A stretch of 64,000 bases of DNA from Cognatishimia sp. WU-CL00825. Its GTDB lineage: Bacteria; Pseudomonadota; Alphaproteobacteria; Rhodobacterales; Rhodobacteraceae. The stretch spans positions 496,001 to 560,000 of the forward strand of contig NZ_BAABWX010000001.1 of assembly GCF_040364665.1 (NCBI RefSeq). The letters run 5' to 3'. Position numbers and translations under genes: made by a program. The notes below the pieces were generated by a model. That model had not been told where the DNA came from. It ran no database searches and saw only the letters and a program-made list of their open reading frames with translations. Within the stretch, counting starts at the first letter, position 1, and the number at the start of each line of letters is the position of its first letter. Positions 1 through 9,135 of this stretch are shown here, one piece after another.

Positions 1-666
1 GGCGCACCACATCGCAAGGTAAGTTTTACGGTTCCGACCGGAAACTTTGGGGATATTTTTGCGGGCTATATAGCTAAGAAAATGGGCCTGCCCATCGAGA
101 AGCTGGTGATCGCAACCAACCAGAATGATATTTTGCATCGTACAATGCAAACCGGGGCTTACACCAAACAAGGTGTGACGCCGTCCATCAGCCCCTCTAT
201 GGACATTCAGGTGTCGTCCAATTTTGAGCGGGCGTTGTTTGACGCTTATGATCGGGATGGGGCCGCTGTGGCCCAATTGATGGACGAACTAAAAGAAGGT
301 TCGTTTACGATCAGCCAGGGGGCGATGGAAGCTTTGCGCGAACAATTTGTGTCAGGTCGCGCCACAGAAGCTGAAACCAAAGACACAATCAAATCTGAGT
401 TTGCGGCCAGCGGTGAGGTGCTTTGCCCCCATTCGGCGGTTGGCGTTAAGGTTGGACACGAATACCAATCCGAGGTTCCTATGATCACCTTGGCAACAGC
501 GCATCCGGCGAAATTCCCGGATGCCGTTGAAATGGCAATGGGGACCCGTCCAGCGTTGCCTGCGCATATGCAGGATATGATGGGGCAGGAGGAGCGTATG
601 TGCAAAGTGCCAAATCAACTGCCTCTGCTTCAGACCATTATTAAAGATCGGATCGCATCACGTTGA
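1..666 (+). CDS. thrC: threonine synthase, 3' portion (5' end outside window)
   Basis: Converts O-phosphohomoserine to threonine, the last step of threonine synthesis, in the cytoplasm; PLP enzyme of fold type II. The reading frame is open from base 1, so the N-terminus, including the PLP lysine, lies upstream of the window. Visible are 221 residues beginning with the PTGNFGD phosphate-binding motif (visible residues 12-18) and FAGYIAKKMGLPI, typical of the longer (about 460 residue) bacterial/fungal threonine synthases. The stop TGA at 664-666 overlaps the TTG start of the next gene by four bases, suggesting translational coupling. The partial status is a window edge effect, not a lesion. 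Confidence 0.95.
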   Translation, partial: GAPHRKVSFTVPTGNFGDIFAGYIAKKMGLPIEKLVIATNQNDILHRTMQTGAYTKQGVTPSISPSMDIQVSSNFERALFDAYDRDGAAVAQLMDELKEGSFTISQGAMEALREQFVSGRATEAETKDTIKSEFAASGEVLCPHSAVGVKVGHEYQSEVPMITLATAHPAKFPDAVEMAMGTRPALPAHMQDMMGQEERMCKVPNQLPLLQTIIKDRIASR

Positions 667-1925
667 CCGTAAGAATTCACACACTTTCAAATGGCTTTCG
701 TATTGCAACCGAGCATATGCCCGGATTGCAATCTGCGTCCGTGGGCGTCTGGGTTACAGCCGGAGGGCGTCATGAACGCCCCAAGCAAAATGGGATTGCC
801 CATTTTCTTGAACATATGGCCTTTAAGGGCACCAAGCGCCGCAGCGCATTGGATATTGCCGAGGCGATCGAGGACGTTGGCGGCTATATCAACGCCTATA
901 CCAGCCGAGAGGTCACGGCCTATTACGCACGTGTTCTAAAGAACGATGTCCCGCTGGCGATGGATGTTATCGGAGATATCCTGCGCAATCCCATTTTTGA
1001 TCCCAACGAAATCGAAGTTGAGCGCGGCGTGATTTTGCAAGAGATTGGTCAGGCGCTTGATACGCCAGATGACGTGATCTTTGACTGGCTACAAGAACGT
1101 GCTTATCAAGATCAGCCTTTGGGACGGACTATTTTGGGCCCGGAAGAGCGGGTTCAGAACTTTGGCAAAGATGATTTGTCGGGGTTTGTCGCCGAGCATT
1201 ATGGCCCAGAGCGCATGATCTTGGCGGCAGCCGGTGGCGTTGATCACGATGAAATCGTTAAAATTGCCGAAGATCTGTTTGGCGATATGGTGCCTGGCAA
1301 ATCTATGGAGATTTTGCCTGCCGCGTTTTCCGGCGGTGAGTTCCGGCAGGAAAAGAGCTTGGAGCAAGCGCATTTTGCCCTTGGCTTGGAAAGCCCGAAT
1401 TATTGCAGCCCCGATATCTATGCCGCGCAGATTTATTCTGTGGCACTGGGGGGCGGGATGTCGTCGCGCCTGTTTCAAGAGGTGCGTGAAAAGCGTGGGC
1501 TGTGCTATACGATTTACGCCTCGGCTGGTGCATATGCAGATAGTGGCATGACCACGATTTATGCGGGCACTTCGGGCGACCAAATTGCAGATCTGGCGAA
1601 TATCACAATAGACGAGCTGAAGCGCGCCGCAGAGGATATGAATGCTAAAGAGATCGAGCGTGCGCGGGTTCAGATGAAAGCGGGCATGTTGATGGGGCTG
1701 GAAAGCCCCTCGAGCCGTGCGGAGCGTTTGGCGCGCATGCTGTCGATTTGGAACCGTGTGCCTGATTTGGCAGAGACCGTAGAAAAGATTGATGCGGTTA
1801 CCGACAATGATGTGCGTGGTTTTGCAGAGCATATGGCAGTTCAGGCGCGGGCAGCGCTGGCGCTTTATGGGCCAGTGTCTGATGCACCTGATTTGGTGAA
1901 TTTGCAGGATAGGCGTGCGGCGTGA
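663..1925 (+). CDS. M16 family zinc metallopeptidase (processing-peptidase-like)
   Basis: Predicted soluble zinc peptidase of the pitrilysin/insulinase family, similar in size (420 residues) to the beta subunit of mitochondrial processing peptidase and its bacterial relatives. The inverted zinc motif HxxEH is seen as HFLEH at residues 47-51, with the distal glutamate in the ERGVILQEI segment about 75 residues further on; the C-terminal M16 half-domain follows. The start is TTG, overlapping the thrC stop (TTGA), and the end overlaps the next gene, so it sits in a thrC-M16-GNAT operon. Substrate is unknown; homologues are usually annotated only as insulinase family proteins. Family assignment is firm, function is inferred. 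Confidence 0.93.
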   Translation: MTVRIHTLSNGFRIATEHMPGLQSASVGVWVTAGGRHERPKQNGIAHFLEHMAFKGTKRRSALDIAEAIEDVGGYINAYTSREVTAYYARVLKNDVPLAMDVIGDILRNPIFDPNEIEVERGVILQEIGQALDTPDDVIFDWLQERAYQDQPLGRTILGPEERVQNFGKDDLSGFVAEHYGPERMILAAAGGVDHDEIVKIAEDLFGDMVPGKSMEILPAAFSGGEFRQEKSLEQAHFALGLESPNYCSPDIYAAQIYSVALGGGMSSRLFQEVREKRGLCYTIYASAGAYADSGMTTIYAGTSGDQIADLANITIDELKRAAEDMNAKEIERARVQMKAGMLMGLESPSSRAERLARMLSIWNRVPDLAETVEKIDAVTDNDVRGFAEHMAVQARAALALYGPVSDAPDLVNLQDRRAA

Positions 1926-2509
1926 TGCTGCTGGGGCGCAAAAAAATACGCATTGACACCGAGCGCATGGTTTTGCGTCCCCCGATTCATGGGGATTTTC
2001 GCAATTGGGCTTGGTTGCGCGAGAGCAGTGCTGACTTTTTAACGCCTTGGGAACCGGTTTGGGCTGCGGATCATCTGGTGCGACGCAATTTTACCAACCG
2101 GGTGTATTGGGCACAACGATCCATTAACAGTGGGACGGCTGTGCCGCTGTTTTTGGTGCGCCGCGAGGATGATTGCCTGATGGGGGCAATAACGCTGGAC
2201 AATATTCGCCGCGGGCCAGCACAGGCTGGCACTTTGGGTTATTGGATCGGTCAAGATTTCATCCGACAGGGATATATGAAAGAGGCGATTGACGCGGTTG
2301 TTCACTACGCTTTTCAGCGCCTTGATCTGAGCCGGGTAGAGGCCGCCTGTTTGCCAGAGAATGTGGCGAGCCGTGGTGTGCTGGAAAAATCAGGTTTCAA
2401 ATACGAAGGTGTCGCACAGAGCTATCTGCAAATTAACGGCCGTTGGCGCACACATGTGTTATACGCTTCGTTGCGCAACGATCGCCGGGGACGGACGCTG
2501 GCCGGCTGA
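1925..2509 (+). CDS. GNAT family N-acetyltransferase, RimJ/RimL type
   Basis: Acetyl-CoA dependent acetyltransferase of 194 residues. The N-terminal TERMVLRPP strand and the C-terminal ASRGVLEKSGFKYEG segment (asparagine just before it, then the GF pair) are the usual RimJ/RimL signatures, a subgroup that acetylates protein N-termini or small substrates. ATG at 1925 overlaps the preceding stop by one base (TGATG); a GTG three bases earlier is possible. It is the last gene of the thrC-M16 operon; a conserved place next to the M16 peptidase is known in related bacteria, but the substrate cannot be read from sequence. Confidence 0.9.
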   Translation: MLLGRKKIRIDTERMVLRPPIHGDFRNWAWLRESSADFLTPWEPVWAADHLVRRNFTNRVYWAQRSINSGTAVPLFLVRREDDCLMGAITLDNIRRGPAQAGTLGYWIGQDFIRQGYMKEAIDAVVHYAFQRLDLSRVEAACLPENVASRGVLEKSGFKYEGVAQSYLQINGRWRTHVLYASLRNDRRGRTLAG

Positions 2510-2561
2510 CAAGTCGGGCTTGTGATCGGTCGCCATTCAACAATCTGTAAAGGCCTGCCTT

Positions 2562-3980
2562 ATGAGTTTAAATGCTGCTGATTCAAATTTTGCAGACATG
2601 CTGCGGCCTTTGCTCCCCAACGATACGCTGCGCGATGCAGACCGCAAATATTTAGAAGAGTCGCGGGGACGTTTTCATCGCGAGTCCGCTCTGTTGGCCT
2701 TGCCTCGCAGCGTTGAAGAGGTTGCCATAATTGTAAAAGCCTGCGCTTCCGAGCGTGTTGGTTTGGTGCCCTATGGTGGAGGCACAGGTCTTGTTGGAGG
2801 TCAGGTTATTCCTGACGGGCCGCGACCTCTGGTGTTGTCGCTGGAGCGGATGAACATGATCCGCTCTGTTTCGGCGGCATCCGGCGTAATTGTCGCGGAA
2901 GCAGGCTGTATCCTTGCAGATGTTCAGGCCGCGTCAGAGGCTGTTGATCGGCTGTTTCCTTTGTCTCTGGCGGCACAGGGGTCCGCACAAATCGGCGGTA
3001 ATTTGTCGACGAATGCGGGTGGTTTGAATGTATTGCGCTATGGAAGTGCACGGGATCTTTGTCTTGGGTTAGAGGCCGTCTTGCCCAACGGAGAAATATG
3101 GCGTGGCTTGTCGCCATTGCGCAAAAACAACACTGGCTATGATATCAAGAACCTGTTGATTGGCAGCGAGGGCACTCTGGGTGTGATAACCGCCGCATCT
3201 TTGCGGCTATTTTCGCAACCTGTTGCGCATGAAACAGCGATGTTGGCAGTTCCCTCTGTAGAGGCAGCTTTGGCGCTGCTGTCTTTGGCACAAACCCACT
3301 TTGGAGAGACGATCAGTGCCTTTGAGCTGATTGCGCGCGAAAGTCTGAATTTCCTACAAGCCAGCCTGCCAGATATTCGGTTGCCGTTTTCAGAATTGCC
3401 AGACTGGCTTGTGCTGATCGAGTTGGGCCTGCCCAAGTCAATGGCGGGACAAGATTGTCTTACGCGTATGTTGCAGGAGGCGTTGGAAGGCGAGATTGTG
3501 CTGGATGGGATGATTGCCATGTCTGCCAAGCAACGCGACGAGTTTTGGGCGGTACGCGAAAACATTCCAGCCGCGAATCGTGTTGTCGGTTCGATCAGCA
3601 GCCATGATGTTTCGATTCCAATAGAGCGTATCCCTGCGTTTATTGACGAAGGTCAGGCCGTCGTTGCGGACATCGGACCTTTTCGGGTCAACTGTTTTGG
3701 TCATCTTGGGGATGGGAATTTACATTTTAATGTGTTTCCACCCGCAGGAGGAAGAAAGAGTGATTACAGAGACCTACAAGCGAAAATTCAACATGCTGTG
3801 CATGATTTAGTGCATCATTATGGAGGTTCGTTTAGTGCAGAACACGGTGTTGGGCGCCTAAAGACCGATGATCTGAAGCGTTACAGCGAACCGGTGAAGT
3901 ATGATACGATGCATGCGGTCAAAACGCTGCTGGATCCATTAGGAATCATGAACCCAGGGGCTGTTTTTTCTGCAGGGTAA
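2562..3980 (+). CDS. FAD-binding oxidase/dehydrogenase (GlcD/D-2-hydroxyglutarate dehydrogenase-like)
   Basis: Flavoprotein of the vanillyl-alcohol oxidase superfamily (472 residues) expected to oxidise a D-2-hydroxyacid such as D-lactate, glycolate or D-2-hydroxyglutarate. The PCMH-type FAD domain carries YGGGTGLVGG at residues 71-80; the C-terminal FAD-linked oxidase domain carries HLGDGNLHFNV near residue 383 and AEHGVGRLK near residue 430, the metal/substrate site region. ATG at 2562 is preceded by AAGG at a fitting distance. It stands alone after the GNAT gene and converges with apt. Without GlcE/GlcF partners it is more like the single-subunit D-2-hydroxyglutarate dehydrogenase group; exact substrate uncertain. 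Confidence 0.9.
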   Translation: MSLNAADSNFADMLRPLLPNDTLRDADRKYLEESRGRFHRESALLALPRSVEEVAIIVKACASERVGLVPYGGGTGLVGGQVIPDGPRPLVLSLERMNMIRSVSAASGVIVAEAGCILADVQAASEAVDRLFPLSLAAQGSAQIGGNLSTNAGGLNVLRYGSARDLCLGLEAVLPNGEIWRGLSPLRKNNTGYDIKNLLIGSEGTLGVITAASLRLFSQPVAHETAMLAVPSVEAALALLSLAQTHFGETISAFELIARESLNFLQASLPDIRLPFSELPDWLVLIELGLPKSMAGQDCLTRMLQEALEGEIVLDGMIAMSAKQRDEFWAVRENIPAANRVVGSISSHDVSIPIERIPAFIDEGQAVVADIGPFRVNCFGHLGDGNLHFNVFPPAGGRKSDYRDLQAKIQHAVHDLVHHYGGSFSAEHGVGRLKTDDLKRYSEPVKYDTMHAVKTLLDPLGIMNPGAVFSAG

Positions 3981-4002
3981 ATAGGGGTTTAGCACCTTGC
4001 AC

Positions 4003-4542
4003 CTAGAGGCCCTCAAAGTCGCACAATACATGCACATCCATACCCATGGTTTCAAGTTTCTTTCGGCCTCCGAGTGCTGGAAGGTCTACGACAAAGGCGC
4101 AGCCAACGATGTCGCCACCCAATCGTTCGATGAGTTTGATTCCGGCCTCTGCGGTGCCACCCGTTGCTAGAAGATCATCGACGATTAGGACTTTTTCGCC
4201 TGGCTTGATGGCATCATCGTGGATTTCTACGATGGCTTCGCCGTATTCAAGCGTATAGTGCTGCGAAATTGTTGTGCCGGGCAGCTTGCCTTTCTTGCGC
4301 ACGGGAACAAAGCCCACACTTAGCTGATGGGCAATCGCCCCCCCAAGTATAAATCCGCGCGCTTCCAGACCAATGACCTTGTCGATGCGTTCGCCAGCAT
4401 AAGGGTGAACCATTTGGTCGATGGCCATACGAAAACCGCGTGGGTCAGCAAAGAGCGTCGTCACATCACGAAAGAAGATCCCTTCGTGAGGAAAATCTAC
4501 GATTGTACGAATGTAGTCTTTGACTTCTTTGGTTTTGGGCAT
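4003..4542 (-). CDS. apt: adenine phosphoribosyltransferase
   Basis: Salvages adenine with PRPP to AMP. The type I phosphoribosyltransferase loop [14 protein letters not shown] (about residues 118-131) and the [12 protein letters not shown]-terminal motif are diagnostic. I use the ATG at 4542 (179 residues), which has a strong GGGG-rich ribosome binding site right upstream; an extra 14-codon extension is open but looks like leader. It lies 63 bases downstream of mtnP on the same strand: MtnP releases adenine from methylthioadenosine and Apt recycles it, so the two form a coherent salvage operon. Confidence 0.97.
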   Translation of the reverse strand: MPKTKEVKDYIRTIVDFPHEGIFFRDVTTLFADPRGFRMAIDQMVHPYAGERIDKVIGLEARGFILGGAIAHQLSVGFVPVRKKGKLPGTTISQHYTLEYGEAIVEIHDDAIKPGEKVLIVDDLLATGGTAEAGIKLIERLGGDIVGCAFVVDLPALGGRKKLETMGMDVHVLCDFEGL

Positions 4543-4605
4543 GTTGCCCCCCTTTGGCACTGTAATAGATATTAAGATAGGCACTGGTTTTGTCTGGCGT
4601 AGTTC

Positions 4606-5493
4606 CTAGGTAAGAACGCGCCCGGCGATGGCATCCAGTTTGGCCAGCAGCGCGGAATCGCGTGCGTCAGGCGCTGTCAAAATGGCGTATTCCAAGGCCT
4701 TGTCACAGCCATGTGGGCAATCTTCGCGCTCTGCACCCAAAAGGCTGGGCAGTTGTTTGACAAGAGCGCGCGCTTTGTCGGCGTTACCCATCAAAGTTTT
4801 GATGATTTCAGTGACGTCAACCTCTCCGTGTTCGGGGTGCCAACTGTCATAATCGGTGATCATTGCGACCGAGGCGTAACAAAGCTCTGCTTCACGGGCC
4901 AATTTTGCCTCTGGCATATTGGTCATCCCGATGACGTCACATCCCCATTGCTCTCGATAGAGTTTGGATTCAGCCAGGGTTGAGAATTGTGGGCCCTCCA
5001 TGGCCAAATAGGTGCCGCCGCGATGCACTGTAATGTCGGCTGATTTTGCGGCTGCTACACAGGCGTCTGACAGGCGAAGGCAGGTCGGGTGCGCGACGCT
5101 GACATGGGCGACGCAGCCAGTTCCGAAAAATGATTTTTCACGGGCAAATGTGCGATCGATAAACTGATCAACAATAACAAAATCACCAGGAGCCATGTGT
5201 TCGCGGAACGAACCACATGCTGAAACAGAAATAACATCGGTGGCTCCAAGGCGTTTTAAAGCATCGATATTGGCACGGTAAGGCACGGTTGTAGGAGAAT
5301 GTTTGTGGCCACGTCCGTGTCTAGGCAAAAACGCCATTTTCACGCCATCCAGAGAGCCGGTAAGAATCTGATCTGACGGCGCACCCCATGGTGTCTCGAC
5401 GGTGACCCAAGCTGCCTTTCTGAGGCCATCTATGTCATAGATTCCAGACCCGCCGATCACGGCAATCATGGTGTCTTTTTTCGCGTCAATCAC
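4606..5493 (-). CDS. mtnP: S-methyl-5'-thioadenosine phosphorylase
   Basis: Phosphorolyses methylthioadenosine (a by-product of polyamine or homoserine-lactone synthesis) to adenine and methylthioribose-1-phosphate. Family features visible: GGSGIYDIDGL near the N-terminus, RHGRGHKHSPTTVPYRANI, MEGPQFST and GMTNMPEAKLAREAELCYA, all characteristic of trimeric MTA phosphorylases (295 residues, normal length). The GTG start at 5493 has AGGAG six bases upstream; an internal ATG eight codons later is an alternative. First gene of an mtnP-apt unit. Confidence 0.96.
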   Translation of the reverse strand: MIDAKKDTMIAVIGGSGIYDIDGLRKAAWVTVETPWGAPSDQILTGSLDGVKMAFLPRHGRGHKHSPTTVPYRANIDALKRLGATDVISVSACGSFREHMAPGDFVIVDQFIDRTFAREKSFFGTGCVAHVSVAHPTCLRLSDACVAAAKSADITVHRGGTYLAMEGPQFSTLAESKLYREQWGCDVIGMTNMPEAKLAREAELCYASVAMITDYDSWHPEHGEVDVTEIIKTLMGNADKARALVKQLPSLLGAEREDCPHGCDKALEYAILTAPDARDSALLAKLDAIAGRVLT

Positions 5494-5819
5494 GGGGTGC
5501 TCCTGTGGTTATTTCTGGCTTTATTCTTGGACAGGCTAAAGGGGATATGCAACCAAGAATTGCGGCTTGAAGTCAGGGTGTCACATGAGTTTGAAGACCG
5601 GTTTTGAGCCCTTGGCGCAATAATTTGGATAGGGCGATTGGCTGCATCGGTTCTTACCTAAACTTGGAGCGTGAAGTCCTGTCTTTTGGCGTCAACCCGG
5701 AATTATCCTCACAGACATGGTCCATTCGGGTATTGTAGAGCTTTGGCGCTATTGTGGATTGACTGAATTTAGGGTAGGGCGGCGCAACCAAGTACTCCTC
5801 GAAATGACAGGACTTCCCC
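5494..5819. other. 326-base divergent intergenic region between mtnP and sulP
   Basis: No coding sequence is convincing here. It must contain the mtnP promoter (minus) and the sulP promoter (plus). An 8-base inverted repeat, ATTCTTGG at 5523-5530 and CCAAGAAT at 5553-5560, lies close to the mtnP start and could be an operator. A longer inverted repeat near sulP is listed separately. Confidence 0.5.
5673..5816 (+). promoter_or_regulatory. long-range inverted repeat in the sulP leader, right arm holds the ribosome binding site
   Basis: GAAGTCCTGTC at 5673-5683 is the perfect reverse complement of GACAGGACTTC at 5806-5816. The right arm contains AGGA, the Shine-Dalgarno sequence seven bases before the sulP ATG. 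If both arms are in the transcript, pairing would hide the ribosome binding site. Whether the transcript begins upstream of 5673 is not known. Confidence 0.5.
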
Positions 5820-7430
5820 ATGAAACGCGCTGCTTTGGCAAATTTTGCCAAGAATATTTCGCCCCCAAATTTGTCGATTATGCAGGATGAAGGCTGGTCA
5901 GTTTCTCGGGTACGCACAGAGCTATTGTCAGGTTTGACAGTTGCATTGGCTTTGGTCCCCGAGGCTGTGGCTTTCGCTTTTGTTGCTGGCGTGCATCCAT
6001 TGGTCGGGCTTTATGCGGCTTTCATGGTTGGGTTGATCACCGCCCTGTTTGGCGGTCGTCCTGGTATGATCTCGGGGGCTACAGGTGCTCTGGCCGTTGT
6101 GATGGTTGCATTGGTTGCAGATCATGGCGTCGAGTATTTGTTTGCCACGGTTGTCCTGATGGGGATTTTGCAGATCATCGCGGGGGTCATGCAATGGGGC
6201 AAGTTTATTCGTTTGGTGCCACATCCCGTTATGCTTGGGTTTGTTAATGGGCTGGCCATCGTGATTTTCCTAGCGCAGCTCACGCAGTTCAAAGATCCGG
6301 CATCAGGCGGGTCTGAGTGGTTGAGCAGCGGCTCGATGCTTTTGATGCTTGGGCTTGTTGCATTGACCATGGTGATCATCTGGGCAACGCCAAAGATTAC
6401 AACCATCATTCCCGCTCCGCTGGCAGGCATTGGGATTGTTGCGATTTTAGTGATCGTTTTGGGACTGGAAGTGCCTCGCGTGGGTGATATGGCCTCTATC
6501 GAAGGTGGCTTGCCGTTGTTTCATATTCCGATGGTGCCGCTGAATTTCGAAACATTTGAAATTATTCTGCCCTATGCGGTTATCCTTGCTGCGATTGGGT
6601 TGATTGAAAGCTTGTTGACGCTGAACCTTGTGGGCGAGATCACCGGCAAACGCGGTGGTGCGTCACAAGAGTGCATGGCGCAAGGCGCGTCCAATATTGT
6701 CACGGGTTTCTTTGGCGGCATGGGCGGTTGTGCGATGATTGGTCAGTCGATGATCAACGTTAAATCTGGCGGCCGAACTCGAATAGCGGGGATTGCCGCA
6801 GCCTTGTTCTTGTTGCTGTTCATCGTAGCCGCCAGCCCATTGATCGAGCAAATTCCGTTGGCAGCTTTGGTCGGCGTTATGTTTATGGTGGTGATCGGCA
6901 CGTTTGCGTGGAACTCTTTGAAAATCATGACCAAAGTGCCTCTGACAGATGCCTTTGTGATTGTGTTGGTGACGGTTGTAACCGTGTTGACCGACCTTGC
7001 TATCGCAGTTGTCGTTGGGGTGATCGTGAGTGCCTTGGCCTATGCTTGGAACAATGCGCGCCGAATTCACGCAGTCACACGTGACTCACTGACCGACAAG
7101 GGCGCAAAGGTTTATGAAATTCATGGGCCGTTGTTCTTTGGTTCGAGCGATGGTTTCGTCGAAATTTTTGATTTTTCCGGCGACCCAGAAAGCGTCATTA
7201 TCGACTTTAAAGAAAGTCGGGTTGTGGATCAGTCTGCGTTGCAAGCAATCGAGGCGGTAGCGGCAAAATATGAGGCTGCGGGCAAAAAGATTGCACTGCG
7301 TCATCTGACCCGCGACTGTCATCAGTTATTGACCCGTGCCGGCCACTTGGTTGTTGATAGCTCGGATGATCCGGAATACGGCGTGGCAGTAGATTATGGC
7401 GTGCGCACCGGAATATTGGGCGGACACTGA
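5820..7430 (+). CDS. SulP family inorganic anion transporter with STAS domain
   Basis: Inner-membrane anion transporter (sulfate, bicarbonate or similar) of 536 residues. The hydrophobic transport domain begins with the SulP signature LTVALALVPEAVAFAFVAG around residues 37-55 and continues through about residue 410; the cytoplasmic C-terminus (about 430-530) is a STAS domain with DFKESRVVDQSALQAIEAV. The ATG at 5820 follows AGGA at seven bases; an internal ATG 20 codons on is possible. It is followed by a clear intrinsic terminator, so it is probably monocistronic. The true substrate (sulfate, bicarbonate, dicarboxylate) cannot be decided here. Confidence 0.92.
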   Translation: MKRAALANFAKNISPPNLSIMQDEGWSVSRVRTELLSGLTVALALVPEAVAFAFVAGVHPLVGLYAAFMVGLITALFGGRPGMISGATGALAVVMVALVADHGVEYLFATVVLMGILQIIAGVMQWGKFIRLVPHPVMLGFVNGLAIVIFLAQLTQFKDPASGGSEWLSSGSMLLMLGLVALTMVIIWATPKITTIIPAPLAGIGIVAILVIVLGLEVPRVGDMASIEGGLPLFHIPMVPLNFETFEIILPYAVILAAIGLIESLLTLNLVGEITGKRGGASQECMAQGASNIVTGFFGGMGGCAMIGQSMINVKSGGRTRIAGIAAALFLLLFIVAASPLIEQIPLAALVGVMFMVVIGTFAWNSLKIMTKVPLTDAFVIVLVTVVTVLTDLAIAVVVGVIVSALAYAWNNARRIHAVTRDSLTDKGAKVYEIHGPLFFGSSDGFVEIFDFSGDPESVIIDFKESRVVDQSALQAIEAVAAKYEAAGKKIALRHLTRDCHQLLTRAGHLVVDSSDDPEYGVAVDYGVRTGILGGH

Positions 7431-7450
7431 GTTTTTTAGACAAGTCAGTG

Positions 7451-7479
7451 AAACCCGGGGCACCTCCCTCGGGTTTTTT
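7451..7479 (+). terminator. intrinsic terminator after sulP
   Basis: AAACCCG at 7451-7457 pairs with CGGGTTT at 7470-7476, with extra GGG/CCC pairing inside the loop, followed by a run of T. It lies 20 bases after the sulP stop. Confidence 0.85.
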
Positions 7480-7533
7480 CTTGCACAATTTGATGTGGTT
7501 GCCACTGCTTGAGTGACAATCGAGGTATTCAAT

Positions 7534-8445
7534 ATGGCGTTTCATACCATTTTGATCGGGCTCATACCCTCCTTTTGTCTCGTGATTTTAGGGGGGCTTT
7601 TGCGCAACCGATTGTCCGAGAATGCTTGGCAGGGCCTTGATCGGCTGAATTTTGAAATCTTGTTTCCAGCGCTTTTGTTTGTTGCAGCCTCGAGCCGCCC
7701 GATTTCTTTTGCGCAGATAGCAGCAACGGCTCCCTTGGTCTGGGGCATCTTAATTATGGGCGTGCTGCTGGGTTTTTCTGCACGCCGCTTTGGGCCAGAA
7801 CGGTTTCTTGATTTTGCGGGGTGCTGGCAAACGGCCTGGCGATTTAACACGGCGTTGGGTTTTGTGGCCATCGGGGCGCTGAATGCCGGATTTGAAGGGC
7901 TGTTTGCGGTGGTGGTCGGCATGGCAGTGCCGGTGGCAAATGTTTTTGCTGTTTTGGCGTTGTCGCGCGGTGGGGGCTTGGGTTTTTTACACACGTTAAA
8001 ACGCGTCGCTTTGAACCCATTTTTACTCGCTAGTGTTTTTGGTGTGATGGTCGGTCTGTCGACGCTGCAGATACCGGTCCCTATTTTGGCTCCGCTGGAT
8101 ATGCTTGCCAAAGCCGCCATTCCCGTCGCGCTGATCTCGATAGGGGCGATCATGAATTGGTCGGCCTTGGCGCGGCTAAGTTTGTTCAGCGGCTTGATCA
8201 ACGCGACCAAATTGATTTTCTTGCCTGCGATTGTTTGTTTCTGCGCGCTAATAAGCGGCACAAACGGGCCTCTGGTGCAGGTTCTGATCGTTTTTGCTGC
8301 GCTTCCAACGGCGTCGGCCGCACATGTTTTGGCCTCTGCCTTTGGCGCGCGTCGAGAAGCTGTTGCAACGCTAATCGCGCAAACCACCTTGCTGAGCGCT
8401 GTCACATTGCCTATCTGGATCGCGGTTGCAAAGCTGATGTTTTAG
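7534..8445 (+). CDS. AEC family permease (auxin efflux carrier type)
   Basis: Integral membrane transporter of 303 residues with about ten hydrophobic segments and the AEC/BART-fold layout of two five-helix halves. Bacterial members export or import malonate, malate and other small organic acids; substrate here unknown. I chose ATG 7534, which has GAGG eight bases upstream, rather than the GTG at 7513. The stop region overlaps that of the converging flavin reductase gene by four bases. A 287-codon open frame on the opposite strand is a composition shadow. Confidence 0.85.
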   Translation: MAFHTILIGLIPSFCLVILGGLLRNRLSENAWQGLDRLNFEILFPALLFVAASSRPISFAQIAATAPLVWGILIMGVLLGFSARRFGPERFLDFAGCWQTAWRFNTALGFVAIGALNAGFEGLFAVVVGMAVPVANVFAVLALSRGGGLGFLHTLKRVALNPFLLASVFGVMVGLSTLQIPVPILAPLDMLAKAAIPVALISIGAIMNWSALARLSLFSGLINATKLIFLPAIVCFCALISGTNGPLVQVLIVFAALPTASAAHVLASAFGARREAVATLIAQTTLLSAVTLPIWIAVAKLMF

Positions 8446-9047
8446 GGGCGCGGTGGCGCAATTGAAAACGGTTCTTGGACAATCGCGTAATCTCTGTAAC
8501 CCAGACGCGAGAGCGGCTTGAAAAGACCAAGCTCAAACAAGCCTTTGGTGATGAAGTCGTCTTTTAGATGGACGCCAGTCACGGTCGCAATCGTCAGAAA
8601 GTTTGCTTTTCCCTCTAGTTCAATGATCTGAGATACTTTGCATTCCAAATTTGCCGGAGACTCGAATACGCGATCGCAGTCTATCGTTTGACACGGCACC
8701 GGGCTTAGACCCGCAACCTCAAATTCGTCCACGTCCTTTTCATGAGCGAAAGACGTCTTGTTCATCGCGTCTTTCAGAGCTTCTGAAACGATGTTGACGC
8801 AGAAAACGCCGGTTTCTCTGATATTAGCCAGGGTGTCTTTTCCCCGTATTTGATCAGATTTTGTACCGTTTGATCCAAACACGATTTGCGGCGGGTCGTC
8901 GGCCACGGCATTGAAAAAGGAATAGGGGGCAAGGTTGGAAATGCCAGATTGGTTTTGTGTGGAAATCCAAGCTATGGGCCGTGGCGCAACAATTGCTTTG
9001 AACGGATTATGCGGTAGGCCATGGCCGTGGTCTGGGCGATAAAACAT
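8442..9047 (-). CDS. flavin reductase-like / FMN-binding split-barrel protein
   Basis: Protein of the flavin reductase domain family (DIM6/NTAB type), 201 residues, expected to bind FMN and reduce it with NAD(P)H or act as a small flavoprotein. The N-terminal PFKAIVAPRPIAWIST and SNLAPYSFFNAVADDPP segments are typical of the phosphate/isoalloxazine-binding strands. ATG at 9047 is preceded by AGAGG at five bases and is preferred over the GTG two codons upstream. It converges with the AEC permease gene and has no obvious monooxygenase partner, so its electron acceptor is unknown. Confidence 0.88.
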   Translation of the reverse strand: MFYRPDHGHGLPHNPFKAIVAPRPIAWISTQNQSGISNLAPYSFFNAVADDPPQIVFGSNGTKSDQIRGKDTLANIRETGVFCVNIVSEALKDAMNKTSFAHEKDVDEFEVAGLSPVPCQTIDCDRVFESPANLECKVSQIIELEGKANFLTIATVTGVHLKDDFITKGLFELGLFKPLSRLGYRDYAIVQEPFSIAPPRP

Positions 9048-9135
9048 CGTCACCTCTTGCTGTTTGCCCTAGTGGTAACCGCATGGTAGGGGCAGGGCCA
9101 CCAGAAATTAGGGCCAGATGTAAAAAGGGCAGTGC

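Noticed and set aside
7542..8405. 287-codon frame opposite the AEC permease
   Set aside because: Lys/Ala/Thr-rich shadow of a membrane protein gene, no motif.
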